Of a stretch of DNA of 64,000 nucleotides, positions 34,010 through 44,191 are shown one piece after another. Position numbers and translations under genes: made by a program. The notes below the pieces were generated by a model. It ran no database searches. It was not told the DNA's origin and saw only the letters and a program-made list of their open reading frames with translations. This stretch comes from Thiopseudomonas alkaliphila. GTDB lineage: Bacteria; Pseudomonadota; Gammaproteobacteria; Pseudomonadales; Pseudomonadaceae. The stretch spans positions 1,978,501 to 2,042,500 of the forward strand of contig NZ_CP012358.1 in assembly GCF_001267175.1 (NCBI RefSeq), in the 5' to 3' direction. Every line of letters starts with the position of its first letter. Position 1 is the stretch's first letter.

Positions 34010-34934
34010 ATTAACTATTTTGGTCACCGGTGGGGCCGGCTTTATTGGCTCGCATTTAGTGGATAGCCTCTTAGCTCAAGGGCATCAGGTACGGGTGTTG
34101 GATAACTTTTCAACGGGTAAGTTAAGTAACTTACCGCGTAGCGAGCGCTTAACGGTTATTGAAGGTGATATTGCTGATGCAGAGCTAGTAGCGAGCTGTG
34201 TTGCAGGCTGTGATGCCGTGGCGCATTTGGCGGCGGTGGCTTCGGTGCAGGCGTCGGTTGAACAGCCTTTAGCCACTCATCAAAGTAATTTTATTGGTAC
34301 CTTAAATGTCTGCGAGGCCATGCGCCAGCATCAAGTGAAGCGGGTGATATTTGCTTCTAGCGCAGCGGTATATGGTAATAACGGTGAAGGTGAGGCGATT
34401 AGCGAAAGTTTAGCCAAACAGCCCCTTACACCTTATGCCAGTGATAAATTAGCCAGTGAATATTATTTAGAGTTTTATCAGCGCGAGCACCAGCTAGAGC
34501 CGGTTATCTTTCGCTTCTTCAATATTTATGGCCCACGCCAAGATCCTTCTTCGCCTTATTCTGGAGTAATTAGCATCTTCACTGAGCGGGCTAAGCAGCA
34601 GTTGCCGATTACCGTATTTGGTGACGGCGAGCAAACCCGTGACTTTGTGTTTGTCAGTGATCTAGTGAAAATTTTGCAGGCAGCACTTGAGGTGGATGAG
34701 ATCCCAAGTGGTGGGGCGATTAACGTTGGGCTAGGCGGCTCGGTGAGCCTGAATCAATTACTGCAAGGGATCGAACAGGCCTTACAACAGCCCTTGAGTG
34801 TTAGTTATGGCTCAGCTAGAGCAGGGGATATTAAGCATTCACTAGCCAATAATCAGCGCCTCCAGCATTACTTTCCACTAACCCAGCCCGTCTCAATTGA
34901 GCAAGGCTTGGCTGAGTTGTTGAAGGGCTCATAA
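34002..34934 (+). CDS. NAD-dependent epimerase/dehydratase (GalE/WbpP-like)
   Basis: A 310-residue extended SDR: TGGAGFIGSHLVDSLL (residues 9-24) binds NAD, GDIADAE and HLAAVASVQASVEQP follow, SSAAVYGNN has the catalytic Ser, and YASDKLASEYY the Tyr-x3-Lys. RFFNIYGPRQDPSSPYSGVIS binds UDP-sugar. It is a probable UDP-glucose/UDP-GlcNAc 4-epimerase-type enzyme. It overlaps the preceding gene by eight bases and converges on oprG at a strong terminator, the same trio as in Pseudomonas. The exact sugar is unknown. Confidence 0.85.
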   Translation: MSKLTILVTGGAGFIGSHLVDSLLAQGHQVRVLDNFSTGKLSNLPRSERLTVIEGDIADAELVASCVAGCDAVAHLAAVASVQASVEQPLATHQSNFIGTLNVCEAMRQHQVKRVIFASSAAVYGNNGEGEAISESLAKQPLTPYASDKLASEYYLEFYQREHQLEPVIFRFFNIYGPRQDPSSPYSGVISIFTERAKQQLPITVFGDGEQTRDFVFVSDLVKILQAALEVDEIPSGGAINVGLGGSVSLNQLLQGIEQALQQPLSVSYGSARAGDIKHSLANNQRLQHYFPLTQPVSIEQGLAELLKGS

Positions 34935-34950
34935 CAATTAAACTCAGCAT

Positions 34951-34981
34951 AAAAAATAGGCGCATCATGCGCCTATTTTTA
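34951..34981. terminator. Bidirectional terminator between the epimerase gene and oprG
   Basis: AAAAATAGGCGCA-TCA-TGCGCCTATTTTT, symmetrical with A and T tracts. Confidence 0.9.
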
Positions 34982-34999
34982 ATAGCTAAGAAATTAATC

Positions 35000-35713
35000 T
35001 TAGAATTTGTAACCTATACCAGCCATATACACTAGAGGCTCTACGTTTACGTTAACTTTAGCACGCACACCTAAGGCGCTATTATTAACATAAGCACGGG
35101 TATCGATATCGATGTAGCGTACTTGCGCGTTTAGCATCAGATTATCAGTTAGCATGTAGTCAGCACCTAACTGTGCTGCCCAGCCCCATGTGTTTTTAAC
35201 GCGGAAATTGTTAAAGCCTTTTTGTTTGGCTTCGCTAGATACTTTCTCATCAAAGAACCAAGTGTAGTTAATACCTAAACCTGCATACGGCTGGAACTTA
35301 TTACCAGAGTCCATTGGGTAGAAAACAGCGCTTAAAGTAGGTGGTAAGTGTTTGAGACTACCCAGTTTGCCATTAGCAAAATCATTAGCTAAGCCTGCAG
35401 CACTTAAGTCAGTACCTTTTAGACCAACATCGTGCTTAAACGGAGTAGCAGCTAATAACTCAACGCCCCAGTGATCAGTCACCATGTAGGCAAAGTTTAA
35501 ACCAAGCTGAGTATCATTATCTAAAGTGGCTTTACCACCTAAGTTAGCACCAGCTAATGCACCACGGTCTACTTTTACACCAGAGGTATTTTCTTTAGTT
35601 TGAACGGTTACTGCACCCGCACGAACGATGATGTCACCTGCCTGGTGGGCGTATGCAGCTGGGGCTGCTACTGCAAGCGCTAGTAATGAGGCTGCAAAAA
35701 CGGATTTACGCAT
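35000..35713 (-). CDS. oprG: Outer-membrane protein OprG (OmpW family)
   Basis: A 237-residue eight-stranded beta-barrel. The start at 35713 follows GGAG by seven bases. It has a signal peptide to about residue 22 (...AAYA-HQAGDII), then the OmpW blocks DNDTQLGLNFAYMVTDHWGVELLAATPF, PPTLSAVFYP and YAGLGINYTWFFDE, ending in the barrel-terminal Phe (AGIGYKF). OprG is a channel for small hydrophobic or amino-acid molecules, strongly induced in low oxygen by ANR in P. aeruginosa. A matching ANR-type site lies upstream here. Monocistronic. Confidence 0.93.
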   Translation of the reverse strand: MRKSVFAASLLALAVAAPAAYAHQAGDIIVRAGAVTVQTKENTSGVKVDRGALAGANLGGKATLDNDTQLGLNFAYMVTDHWGVELLAATPFKHDVGLKGTDLSAAGLANDFANGKLGSLKHLPPTLSAVFYPMDSGNKFQPYAGLGINYTWFFDEKVSSEAKQKGFNNFRVKNTWGWAAQLGADYMLTDNLMLNAQVRYIDIDTRAYVNNSALGVRAKVNVNVEPLVYMAGIGYKF

Positions 35714-35795
35714 AATAAACTCCAATAAAACGAGTACAAATAACTAAATAATTACAACGTTAGTCGTATTGTGTGGCACATCTTAGCTCAATGTC

Positions 35796-35809
35796 TTGAT
35801 CTTGCTCAA
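35796..35809 (-). promoter_or_regulatory. Candidate ANR/FNR box of oprG
   Basis: Reverse strand TTGAG-CAAG-ATCAA matches the consensus TTGAT-N4-ATCAA at nine of ten fixed positions. A -10-like CACAAT lies 22 bases downstream, the spacing of a class II activated promoter centred at -41.5. Confidence 0.65.
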
Positions 35810-35906
35810 ATTTTCAACAGTTAGCAGGAACTTTAAACGGGTAAGCAGAAGTTGATTTAGCTAGGTGGCGGATTCAGCTACAATAGCCAGCATCATCTTT
35901 TTCTGA

Positions 35907-35923
35907 TCAAACATGCTGTTTGA
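35907..35923. promoter_or_regulatory. Perfect palindrome upstream of fbp
   Basis: TCAAACA-TGC-TGTTTGA (7-3-7) lies 61 bases before the fbp ATG. Possible operator for a carbon or redox regulator; no match to a named site was recognised. Confidence 0.4.
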
Positions 35924-35983
35924 GCTTAATTAATAGGGTGCAGCTGATCGGCTGTGCTCGTTGCTGTAGCCCTTGGAGCTAAT

Positions 35984-36997
35984 ATGTCCCGTACCAGCCT
36001 TAGTCGTTTTCTTATTGAGCAAACCCGCTCGCATCAAACCCCTGCCGAATTACGCTTTTTAATTGAAGTGGTGGCCCGCGCTTGCAAAATGATCAGTCAC
36101 CAAGTTTCTAAAGGTGCCCTAGGTGGGGTGCTTGGTAGCATGGGTACGGAAAACGTACAGGGTGAAGTACAGAAGAAATTAGATGTACTGTCTAACGAAA
36201 TTTTACTCGAAGCCAACGAATGGGGTGGACACTTAGCTGCCATGGCTTCTGAAGAAATGGAAAAGGCTTACCAGATTCCAGGTCAGTACCCTAAAGGTTC
36301 TTACCTATTAGTGTTTGACCCGTTAGATGGCTCAAGCAACATTGATGTTAACGTCTCAGTAGGTACTATTTTCTCCGTATTGCGCTGCCCTGATCGCAAT
36401 GGTGATACCGGTGATCTTGGTGAAGATGCCTTCTTGCAAGCAGGTACTGAGCAAGTGGCTGCGGGTTATGCAATTTACGGCCCGCAAACTATGCTGATTT
36501 TAACGCTCGGCAGTGGGGTGATTGGTTTTACCCTAGACTCTGAAATGGGTTCATTTGTTTTAACCCACGAGAATATGCGCATTCCTGAAACCACCGCTGA
36601 ATTTGCGATTAATATGTCAAACCAGCGTCATTGGGAAGCACCAGTGAAGCGTTATGTGGATGAAATGCTGGCAGGTGTCGAAGGTCCGCTAGAGAAAAAT
36701 TACAACATGCGTTGGATTGCTTCGATGGTTGCTGATGTCCATCGCATTTTGACCCGCGGTGGAGTCTTCATGTATCCAAAAGATAATCGTGATCCAAGCA
36801 TGCCTGGTAAGTTACGCTTAATGTACGAAGCCAATCCGATGTCGTTTATCGTAGAGCAAGCCGGTGGTGTTTCAACCGACGGAGTGCAGCGTATTATGGA
36901 TATTCAGCCAACTTCGCTGCACCAGCGCGTACCTGTATTCCTAGGCTCTAAAGAAGAAGTTGAGCGGGTCACGGGTTATCATCACGAAGTCAAATAA
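35984..36997 (+). CDS. fbp: Fructose-1,6-bisphosphatase class 1
   Basis: A 337-residue gluconeogenic enzyme that hydrolyses fructose 1,6-bisphosphate. The start at 35984 has TTGGAG just upstream; an in-frame ATG at 35954 has none. Visible active-site blocks: [23 protein letters not shown] near the N-terminus, and the metal/substrate motif [22 protein letters not shown], plus [23 protein letters not shown]. Full length, monocistronic with its own terminator. Pseudomonads rely on it for gluconeogenesis and the cyclic Entner-Doudoroff pathway. Confidence 0.96.
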   Translation: MSRTSLSRFLIEQTRSHQTPAELRFLIEVVARACKMISHQVSKGALGGVLGSMGTENVQGEVQKKLDVLSNEILLEANEWGGHLAAMASEEMEKAYQIPGQYPKGSYLLVFDPLDGSSNIDVNVSVGTIFSVLRCPDRNGDTGDLGEDAFLQAGTEQVAAGYAIYGPQTMLILTLGSGVIGFTLDSEMGSFVLTHENMRIPETTAEFAINMSNQRHWEAPVKRYVDEMLAGVEGPLEKNYNMRWIASMVADVHRILTRGGVFMYPKDNRDPSMPGKLRLMYEANPMSFIVEQAGGVSTDGVQRIMDIQPTSLHQRVPVFLGSKEEVERVTGYHHEVK

Positions 36998-37010
36998 TCG
37001 TTTTTCGATT

Positions 37011-37040
37011 AAAAAGGCAGCCGTAGCGGCTGCCTTTTTT
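37011..37040 (+). terminator. Terminator of fbp
   Basis: AAAAAGGCAGCCG-TAG-CGGCTGCCTTTTTT directly after the fbp stop. Confidence 0.92.
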
Positions 37041-37080
37041 ATGCATTTTTATCCGGATTCATAGGTATAAGGTTTAGCTA

Positions 37081-37518
37081 ATGAAAGCATTGATTCAGCG
37101 TGTTAGCCGCGCCAAGGTTGAAGTAGAGCAACAGACTATCGGGCAAATTGAGCAAGGCTTATTAGTACTCGTCGGGATTGAGCCGCAGGATACGCCGGCA
37201 TCTGTGGCTAAGATGCTGCATAAGTTATTGAATTACCGCGTGTTTGCTGATGCCGAGGATAAAATGAATCTATCCTTAAAAGATATTCAGGGTGGTTTAT
37301 TATTGGTTTCCCAATTTACTTTGGCAGCTAATACGAAAAGTGGGCTGCGTCCTAGCTTTACTACCGCTGCGCCACCTGCCTTAGGGGAAGAGCTGTTTGA
37401 TTTGTTAGTTAAGCAAGCAAAACAACAGCACGCGATAGTGCAAACCGGTCAATTTGGGGCGGATATGCAAGTTAGCTTAACCAACGATGGGCCTGTTACA
37501 TTTTTACTCGAAGTGTAA
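37081..37518 (+). CDS. dtd: D-aminoacyl-tRNA deacylase
   Basis: A 145-residue homodimeric enzyme that hydrolyses D-aminoacyl-tRNA and mischarged glycyl-tRNA-Ala. It starts [15 protein letters not shown] and shows the two active-site motifs [17 protein letters not shown] (near residue 78) and [12 protein letters not shown] at the C-terminus (the cross-subunit Gly-cisPro-type GP). It lies 84 bases after fbp behind a terminator, so it probably has its own promoter. Confidence 0.96.
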   Translation: MKALIQRVSRAKVEVEQQTIGQIEQGLLVLVGIEPQDTPASVAKMLHKLLNYRVFADAEDKMNLSLKDIQGGLLLVSQFTLAANTKSGLRPSFTTAAPPALGEELFDLLVKQAKQQHAIVQTGQFGADMQVSLTNDGPVTFLLEV

Positions 37519-37547
37519 GCGCTTGCTGTAATTTATTAGCGAGCAAC

Positions 37548-37577
37548 AAAAACGCCGCTGACATTGAGCGGCGTTTT
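37548..37577. terminator. Bidirectional terminator between dtd and glyA
   Basis: AAAAACGCCGCT-loop-AGCGGCGTTTT between the two convergent genes. Confidence 0.88.
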
Positions 37578-37597
37578 GGGTTAGCGAAGCAGTAGAG

Positions 37598-38851
37598 CTA
37601 GTTACCGTATACCGGTAATTTGGCGCAGATTGCTTTCACTTTTTCGCGTACTTCAGCGATCACTTGCTCGTTTTCGATATCAGCTAAAATATCGCAGATC
37701 CAAGTTGCAAGGTCACGGCACTCAGCTTCTTTGAAGCCACGGGTGGTTATTGCTGGGGTACCAATACGTAAACCAGAAGTAACGAAAGGTGAACGTGGGT
37801 CATTTGGCACGGAGTTTTTGTTAACGGTGATGTTCGCGCGGCCTAGAGCAGCATCGGCATCTTTACCGGTAATGTCTTGCTTGATCAGGGATAACAAGAA
37901 CAGGTGGTTTTCAGTACCGCCAGACACCACATCAAAGCCACGCTCAACAAAAACTTGAGCCATGGTTTGTGCGTTCTTTACTACCTGCTGTTGGTAGGCT
38001 TTAAACTCAGGCTGTAATGCTTCTTTAAAGCAGATAGCTTTACCAGCAATGACGTGCTCTAACGGGCCGCCTTGGCTACCTGGGAATACCGCTGAGTTTA
38101 GTTTTTTCTCAAGCTCAGGGTTAGCTTTAGCTAAAATTAAACCGCCACGTGGACCGCGTAAGGTTTTGTGGGTAGTGGTGGTTACCACGTCCGCAAAGGG
38201 TACTGGGTTGGGGTAGATGCCAGCAGCAACTAAACCAGCAACGTGCGCCATATCGACAAACAGGTAAGCACCTACTTTGTCCGCAATTTCACGGAAGCGG
38301 GCAAAATCTAACACCTGAGAATAAGCTGAGAAACCGGCTACGATCATTTTTGGCTTATGTTCAACCGCTAAGCGCTCAACTTCGTCGTAGTCGATGAAAC
38401 CTTCATCGGTGATGCCGTACTGCACCGCATTGTACAGTTTGCCTGAAGAGCTCACTGAAGCACCGTGGGTTAAGTGGCCACCGTGGGCTAAGCTCATACC
38501 TAAAATAGTATCGCCCGCTTCTAATAATGCTAGGTAAACAGCAGAGTTAGCTTGTGAGCCTGCATGGGGCTGTACGTTAGCGTAGTCGGCGCCGAATAGC
38601 TCTTTAGCGCGATCAATGGCTAATTGCTCGATCACATCAACGTGTTCACAACCGCCGTAATAGCGCTTGCCTGGATAACCTTCAGCGTACTTGTTGGTCA
38701 GCACAGAACCTTGCGCTTCCATCACTGCTGGGCTGGTGTAGTTTTCTGAAGCAATAAGCTCAATGTGCTCTTCTTGGCGTTGGGCTTCTTTCTCCATCGC
38801 CTCGAACAGTTCGGCGTCAAAACGAGCAATAGTTAAATCACGGCTGAACAT
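37598..38851 (-). CDS. glyA: Serine hydroxymethyltransferase
   Basis: A 417-residue PLP enzyme that interconverts serine and glycine and makes 5,10-methylenetetrahydrofolate. It begins [39 protein letters not shown], has the substrate block [10 protein letters not shown], and [15 protein letters not shown] holding the PLP lysine. Length is standard. GGGA-type sequence lies upstream of the ATG. It is divergent from ettA across 256 bases, in which I see no gene and no clear regulator site. Confidence 0.97.
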   Translation of the reverse strand: MFSRDLTIARFDAELFEAMEKEAQRQEEHIELIASENYTSPAVMEAQGSVLTNKYAEGYPGKRYYGGCEHVDVIEQLAIDRAKELFGADYANVQPHAGSQANSAVYLALLEAGDTILGMSLAHGGHLTHGASVSSSGKLYNAVQYGITDEGFIDYDEVERLAVEHKPKMIVAGFSAYSQVLDFARFREIADKVGAYLFVDMAHVAGLVAAGIYPNPVPFADVVTTTTHKTLRGPRGGLILAKANPELEKKLNSAVFPGSQGGPLEHVIAGKAICFKEALQPEFKAYQQQVVKNAQTMAQVFVERGFDVVSGGTENHLFLLSLIKQDITGKDADAALGRANITVNKNSVPNDPRSPFVTSGLRIGTPAITTRGFKEAECRDLATWICDILADIENEQVIAEVREKVKAICAKLPVYGN

Positions 38852-39107
38852 AACAGTCCCCTGAGAATTAGCTGGGCGGAATAAATTTAAGCGCTGATTC
38901 TACCCTAAGTTGCTTCAAGGCGCACATGAATCAGGGTCACTTGTTGCATAAGAAAAGCTCAGTCTGGAGAAAAGCTGCTACAGAATTAAGAAACAGCGTA
39001 AAATAGCCTGATTGTTATTTGCCCAAGTGCCGAGATTCAGGTAGCTTGCCTGCAAAATCCTCAGGTTTAGCCTGAGCTTTATGGTTGTTTAATTAGCTAG
39101 GTATTTC

Positions 39108-40772
39108 ATGTCTCAATACGTGTTTACAATGCACCGCCTAAGTAAAGTGGTGCCGCCCAAGCGCGAGATTTTAAAAGATATTTCGTTGTCCTTTTTCCCA
39201 GGGGCAAAAATTGGGGTTTTAGGTTTAAACGGTGCGGGTAAGTCTACTTTGCTGCGCATTATGGCGGGTGTGGATAAAGAGTTTGATGGCGAAGCTCGTC
39301 CGATGCCGGGAATTAAAATTGGCTACTTGCCCCAAGAACCACAGTTAGACCCAAGCAAAACCGTACGAGAAATCGTTGAAGAAGCGGTGGATGAAATTAA
39401 GCAAGCCCAGGCGCGTTTGGATGAAGTGTACGCCGCGTATGCCGAACCCGATGCGGATTTTGATGCGTTAGCCACCGAGCAAGCAAAATTAGAGGCAATT
39501 TTACAAACCGCCGATGGCCATAACCTTGAGCGCCAATTAGAAGTGGCAGCAGATGCACTCCGTTTGCCGGCATGGGACGCCAAGGTTGAGCATTTATCGG
39601 GTGGTGAGAAGCGCCGCGTTGCCCTGTGCCGTTTATTGCTATCAGCGCCTGATATGTTATTGCTGGATGAGCCAACTAACCACTTGGATGCCGACTCGGT
39701 TGCGTGGCTTGAGCGCTTCTTGCATGATTTCCAAGGCACTGTGGTGGCGATTACCCACGACCGTTATTTCTTAGATAACGTAGCTGGTTGGATTTTAGAG
39801 CTAGACCGAGGTCAGGGTATTCCATTTGAGGGTAACTATTCCCAGTGGCTTGAAGCTAAAGCTAACCGTTTAGAGCAAGAAGCGAAGCAAGAGCTAAGCC
39901 ACAACAAAGCGATGAAAGCGGAGTTAGAGTGGGTACGCCAAGGGGCTAAAGGCCGCCAGTCTAAATCTAAGGCACGTTTAGCGCGTTTTGAAGAAATGCA
40001 GTCGCAAGAGTTCCAAAAGCGTAGCGAAACCAACGAGATTTATATCCCAGCGGGCCAACGCTTAGGCGATAAAGTGATTGAGTTTCATAACGTGCGCAAA
40101 GGCTTTGGCGATCGTATCCTGATTGATGATTTATCCTTTGCGGTACCTAAAGGGGCGATTGTTGGGGTAATCGGTGGTAACGGCGCTGGTAAATCGACGC
40201 TGTTTCGCATGATTATGGGCGAGCAACAGCCAGACTCCGGTGAAATTGTTATTGGTGAAACCGTTGAGTTGGCCAGTGTTGATCAGCACCGTGATCATTT
40301 AGATGGTAATAAAACGGTCTGGGAGCAAATCTCTGACGGTGCTGACATGATTAAAGTCGGTAACTATGAAGTACCTTCTCGCGGTTATGTGGGGCGCTTT
40401 AACTTTAAAGGTGCCGATCAACAAAAATTTGTCAAAGACTTATCTGGTGGTGAGCGTGGTCGCTTGCATTTGGCGTTGACCCTAAAGCAAGGCGGCAACG
40501 TATTGCTGTTGGACGAACCTTCTAACGACTTAGACGTAGAAACTTTACGCGCACTAGAAGAAGCCTTACTGGACTTTGCTGGCTCTGCGATTGTGATTTC
40601 CCACGACCGTTGGTTCTTAGACCGAATTGCAACCAATATTCTGTCCTATGAAGATGATGGCCAGGTGGTGTTCTTTGAGGGTAACTACACCGAGTTTGAA
40701 GAAGATCGTAAAAAACGTCTTGGTGATGCAGCGCTACAACCGAAGCGTGTACGTTATAAGCGTTTAGCTTAA
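39108..40772 (+). CDS. ettA: Energy-dependent translational throttle protein EttA (ABC-F)
   Basis: A 554-residue duplicated ABC-F ATPase without membrane domains. Both halves have Walker A (GLNGAGKST and GGNGAGKST), signature (LSGGEKRR and LSGGERGR) and Walker B ([11 protein letters not shown] and [11 protein letters not shown]). The arm and P-site tRNA interaction linker lie about 230-320 ([31 protein letters not shown]). EttA binds the ribosomal E site and gates the first elongation step according to ATP/ADP ratio. Monocistronic with its own terminator. Confidence 0.95.
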   Translation: MSQYVFTMHRLSKVVPPKREILKDISLSFFPGAKIGVLGLNGAGKSTLLRIMAGVDKEFDGEARPMPGIKIGYLPQEPQLDPSKTVREIVEEAVDEIKQAQARLDEVYAAYAEPDADFDALATEQAKLEAILQTADGHNLERQLEVAADALRLPAWDAKVEHLSGGEKRRVALCRLLLSAPDMLLLDEPTNHLDADSVAWLERFLHDFQGTVVAITHDRYFLDNVAGWILELDRGQGIPFEGNYSQWLEAKANRLEQEAKQELSHNKAMKAELEWVRQGAKGRQSKSKARLARFEEMQSQEFQKRSETNEIYIPAGQRLGDKVIEFHNVRKGFGDRILIDDLSFAVPKGAIVGVIGGNGAGKSTLFRMIMGEQQPDSGEIVIGETVELASVDQHRDHLDGNKTVWEQISDGADMIKVGNYEVPSRGYVGRFNFKGADQQKFVKDLSGGERGRLHLALTLKQGGNVLLLDEPSNDLDVETLRALEEALLDFAGSAIVISHDRWFLDRIATNILSYEDDGQVVFFEGNYTEFEEDRKKRLGDAALQPKRVRYKRLA

Positions 40773-40786
40773 GCTGTGCACTAGCC

Positions 40787-40816
40787 AAAAGCCCATCCTG
40801 AGTGATGGGCTTTTTG
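40787..40816 (+). terminator. Terminator of ettA
   Basis: AAAAGCCCATC-CTGAGT-GATGGGCTTTTT shortly after the ettA stop. Confidence 0.9.
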
Positions 40817-40949
40817 GTTTTGAGCATTCGAGGTTAGCTCTAGCACAAACTATTTATTCCATGCTGAGTCTGCTATAGCGTAAATTAGTCCTTTGTTTGA
40901 AAGGGCGTGAGCTACTTTCAAGCCTTTTATCCCTGCCGAGGAACCTGCG

Positions 40950-42413
40950 ATGTCGATTCAATCTATACAATTACAAGATATGCAGTTATTTCGCCAGCAA
41001 GCCTTTATTAATGGCCAGTGGTGTGATGCACAGTCAAAACAGTTTATTGATGTACATAATCCAGCCACCCAAGAATTGCTCGGCAGTGTGCCGAAATTAG
41101 GGGCGGCAGAAACCCAGCAAGCAATTCAAGCCGCAGAGCAGGCGTTGCCAGCTTGGCGGGCGCTGACGGCCAAGCAGCGTGGAGCCTATTTACGGGCTTG
41201 GTTTGAGCTGATAATGGCCAATCAAGACGACTTGGCGCGGCTGATGACGCTCGAGCAGGGTAAGCCGTTGGCCGAAGCTAAAGGTGAAATTGCCTATGCC
41301 GCTTCTTTTATTGAGTGGTTTGCCGAAGAAGCGAAGCGAGTTTACGGTGATATTATTCCTGCACCACAAACCGATCAGCGGTTACTGGTGATTAAACAGC
41401 CTATTGGTGTGACTGCGGCCATTACGCCATGGAATTTCCCATCTGCTATGATTACCCGTAAAGCAGGGCCGGCTTTGGCTGCAGGTTGCACCATGGTGCT
41501 TAAACCTGCTTCACAAACTCCTTACTCTGCTTTAGCGTTAGCTGAGTTAGCTCAGCGTGCTGGGATTCCAAAGGGTGTGTTTAATGTGGTGACGGGCTCG
41601 GCAGGAGAAATTGGCCAGGTTTTAACCAGTAGTCCTAGTGTGCGTAAGCTATCCTTTACCGGCTCGACTGATGTTGGTCGCCAGTTAATGGCGGAATGTG
41701 CGGCTGATATTAAAAAGGTGTCACTGGAGTTAGGCGGCAATGCGCCCTTCATTGTCTTTGCTGATGCTGACATTGAGGCAGCAGTGGCGGGCGCGGTGCA
41801 ATCGAAGTATCGCAATAATGGTCAAACCTGTGTTTGTACTAACCGTTTCTATATTCATGAGGCGGTATACGATGAGTTCGCTGAAAAATTTGCCAAAGCC
41901 GTCAGCCAGTTACAGGTAGGTAATGGTTTAGCTGAAGGAGTGAACTTAGGGCCACTGATTGATCAGCAAGCCGTGGCTAAAGTGCAGGAACATATTGCCG
42001 ATGCGACGGCTAAGGGCGCTAAGATTGTATTAGGTGGTCAGCCCCATACGTTAGGCGGCAGTTTTTTTGCGCCAACTATTTTAACGGAAGTGCCAGCGAC
42101 GGCGCTGGTAGCTAAGGATGAAACCTTCGGTCCCTTAGCGCCATTATTTCGCTTTAGTGACGAGGCTGAGGTGATTCGGGCAGCAAATGACACTGAGTTT
42201 GGCTTAGCTGCTTATTTTTATAGTCAGAATCTTAGTCAAATTATGCGAGTTGGTGAGGCGTTAGAGTACGGCATGGTAGGCGTGAATACCGGCCTCATTT
42301 CGAATGAAGTGGCTCCCTTTGGAGGAGTTAAAGCCTCTGGCTTAGGTCGTGAGGGTTCTAAATACGGTATTGAAGATTATTTAGAGATTAAGTACCTGTG
42401 CTTAAAAATCTAA
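40950..42413 (+). CDS. gabD: NAD(P)-dependent succinate-semialdehyde dehydrogenase
   Basis: A 487-residue aldehyde dehydrogenase. Motifs: TPWNFPSAMITRKAGPALAAGCTMVLKPAS (cofactor binding), FTGSTDVGRQL, LELGGNAPFIV with the general-base Glu near residue 255, and NNGQTCVCTNRFY with the catalytic Cys near residue 290. The sequence is closest to GabD-type SSADH, which oxidises succinate semialdehyde in GABA catabolism. The neighbouring cysteine two residues after the catalytic Cys (CVC) is seen in this group. GAGGA precedes the ATG. No gabT or GABA permease is adjacent. Confidence 0.88.
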   Translation: MSIQSIQLQDMQLFRQQAFINGQWCDAQSKQFIDVHNPATQELLGSVPKLGAAETQQAIQAAEQALPAWRALTAKQRGAYLRAWFELIMANQDDLARLMTLEQGKPLAEAKGEIAYAASFIEWFAEEAKRVYGDIIPAPQTDQRLLVIKQPIGVTAAITPWNFPSAMITRKAGPALAAGCTMVLKPASQTPYSALALAELAQRAGIPKGVFNVVTGSAGEIGQVLTSSPSVRKLSFTGSTDVGRQLMAECAADIKKVSLELGGNAPFIVFADADIEAAVAGAVQSKYRNNGQTCVCTNRFYIHEAVYDEFAEKFAKAVSQLQVGNGLAEGVNLGPLIDQQAVAKVQEHIADATAKGAKIVLGGQPHTLGGSFFAPTILTEVPATALVAKDETFGPLAPLFRFSDEAEVIRAANDTEFGLAAYFYSQNLSQIMRVGEALEYGMVGVNTGLISNEVAPFGGVKASGLGREGSKYGIEDYLEIKYLCLKI

Positions 42414-42440
42414 AGGGCTCTGTGACTGTAAGCATCTAAC

Positions 42441-42479
42441 AAAAAACCCAAAAAGTGCGGCTGCTTTTTGGGTTTTTCT
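42441..42479. terminator. Bidirectional terminator between gabD and gshA
   Basis: AAAAACCCAAAAAG-loop-CTTTTTGGGTTTTT, a 14-bp stem with long A/T flanks. Confidence 0.9.
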
Positions 42480-42503
42480 TTGTCTACTCCACGCTAGCAA
42501 GAC

Positions 42504-44078
42504 TTAAGGTAGTGAAACCTTGGCTAGATATTCAGCAAACGGCAGTTGTGGTTGCTGTTCGATGGCCTGTTGTTCAGCAATTGATTGACTGGCTAGTTGT
42601 TGGTAATAAGCCAGCTGCTCAGCGGTTAATGGCTTAGCGGCCAACGCTTGGGCATGGCGCAAACTTTGGGCGAGGGCAAACTCACTAAAGCTTTGCTGCT
42701 CGGCGCGCATGCTGGCCAATACTTGAGCTGAAGGCGTCAGCTCAACATTGAGCAGCTTTTGGTAGTTGCTGCTAAGTGCGTCACTGTGCTGGTTAGTGTT
42801 ATAGGCTTTATCTAGCAACTCAGCCGTAGCTTGCATGCCATCAAATAGCTCTTTAGCCCAGTCTTGCAGACTAACCGAGCCTGATTTGCGGGTTAGCATC
42901 AGGCCGGGTTTACGACCTTGTTTAACCACTTGCATAAAGTTTTCCGTGCACATCGGGCACTCGCCACCTTCTAAGCGAGGGCTGTCTTGCAGGGCACAGT
43001 ACAGTAAAAACACATCTAAAAATCGAGCTTGCTCTAAATCGATACCAAGCATTAAAAATGGGTTGATATCAATACAGCGTGCCTCGACATACTGAATCCC
43101 TCTGGCTTCTAAAGCCTCGACTGGGCGCTCATTACCTTGGGTAATGCGTTTGGGACGAATGATCGAGTAGTACTCATTTTCAATCTGCAAAATATTGGTA
43201 TTGAGCTGGCGCCATTCACCATTGGCTTGCTCGGTGCCAAAGGCGGCGTAAGGCGGATAAGGTGTAGCCACCGCTTTGCGGATACTTTGAATATAGCTGG
43301 ACAGCTCATTGTAGCAGGGAGTGAGGCTGGCCTGAGCATTACTTTGGTAGCCCAGATCACTCATGCGTAAACTGGTGGCGTAGGGCAAATACAGCGTATG
43401 CTCATCAAACCGCTTAAGGGAGTGCTGCATATGGCGCACAAAGCTGTTATCTACCGCAGGTGATGCACCAAATAAGTACATTAATAACCAGCTATAGCGG
43501 CGGAAATTACGAGTTAGCGCAATATAGCGAGCGGACTGATAATCTTGAGCGCTGCGCGGGTCTTGATCATCTTCTTGCAAGATGCCCCACAGTGAATCAG
43601 GCAAGGAGTAATTGTAGTGAATGCCCGCAATGCACTGCATGGTTTTGCCATAGCGTACGGCTAATCCTTGGCGATAGACCCATTTAAACTGGCCAATATT
43701 TGATTCGCCGTAGTAAGCCACCGGAATTTCACTTTCATCGGGCAAAACCCCTGGCATTGAAGGAGCCCAGAGCACCTCATCGGCCAGTTGTGAAATGGTA
43801 AAACGGTGAATTTCTTCTAGCTGCTCAAGGGTTTGCTGAGAGTCCGGTAAAGCGGCGGTAATAAATTCGAGTAATGGCTCGGCATAGTCGGTGGTGATTG
43901 AGCCGTGAGTCAGCGTTGCACCCAGTGCTTTAGGATGTGGTTGCTGCGATAGCTGCCCACTTTTATCGACTCGTAAACATTCACGCTCAATGCCATGTAA
44001 GCTTTGTTTGAGCTGAGCTAGGGAGTCGGGTTGGCCTAATAGGGCCAAGCGACGGTTATAAATTTCGCTCAAGTTCAT
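42504..44078 (-). CDS. gshA: Glutamate--cysteine ligase
   Basis: A 524-residue enzyme that makes gamma-glutamylcysteine, the first step of glutathione synthesis. The start at 44078 follows GAGGACA; an in-frame start at 44096 lies before that site. Family blocks: [10 protein letters not shown] (nucleotide/metal site), [57 protein letters not shown] and [16 protein letters not shown]. This is the E. coli GshA type. It lies 113 bases after tex on the same strand, as in Pseudomonas, but the intervening thioesterase gene found there is absent. Confidence 0.95.
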   Translation of the reverse strand: MNLSEIYNRRLALLGQPDSLAQLKQSLHGIERECLRVDKSGQLSQQPHPKALGATLTHGSITTDYAEPLLEFITAALPDSQQTLEQLEEIHRFTISQLADEVLWAPSMPGVLPDESEIPVAYYGESNIGQFKWVYRQGLAVRYGKTMQCIAGIHYNYSLPDSLWGILQEDDQDPRSAQDYQSARYIALTRNFRRYSWLLMYLFGASPAVDNSFVRHMQHSLKRFDEHTLYLPYATSLRMSDLGYQSNAQASLTPCYNELSSYIQSIRKAVATPYPPYAAFGTEQANGEWRQLNTNILQIENEYYSIIRPKRITQGNERPVEALEARGIQYVEARCIDINPFLMLGIDLEQARFLDVFLLYCALQDSPRLEGGECPMCTENFMQVVKQGRKPGLMLTRKSGSVSLQDWAKELFDGMQATAELLDKAYNTNQHSDALSSNYQKLLNVELTPSAQVLASMRAEQQSFSEFALAQSLRHAQALAAKPLTAEQLAYYQQLASQSIAEQQAIEQQPQLPFAEYLAKVSLP

Positions 44079-44191
44079 TGTCCTCTTTGTTTGCACTAAG
44101 CGTTAAACTGCGAGCGCCGAAGCGACGCTCGTAAATAAAGACTCTCGTCCAAACCAAGGGTTCGTTAGTCTGAGAGCGCACTTAGAGTGCG

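Noticed and set aside
38852..39107. Gene or riboswitch in the glyA-ettA gap
   Set aside because: No open frame of useful length, no strong hairpin; only AT-rich promoter-like pieces.
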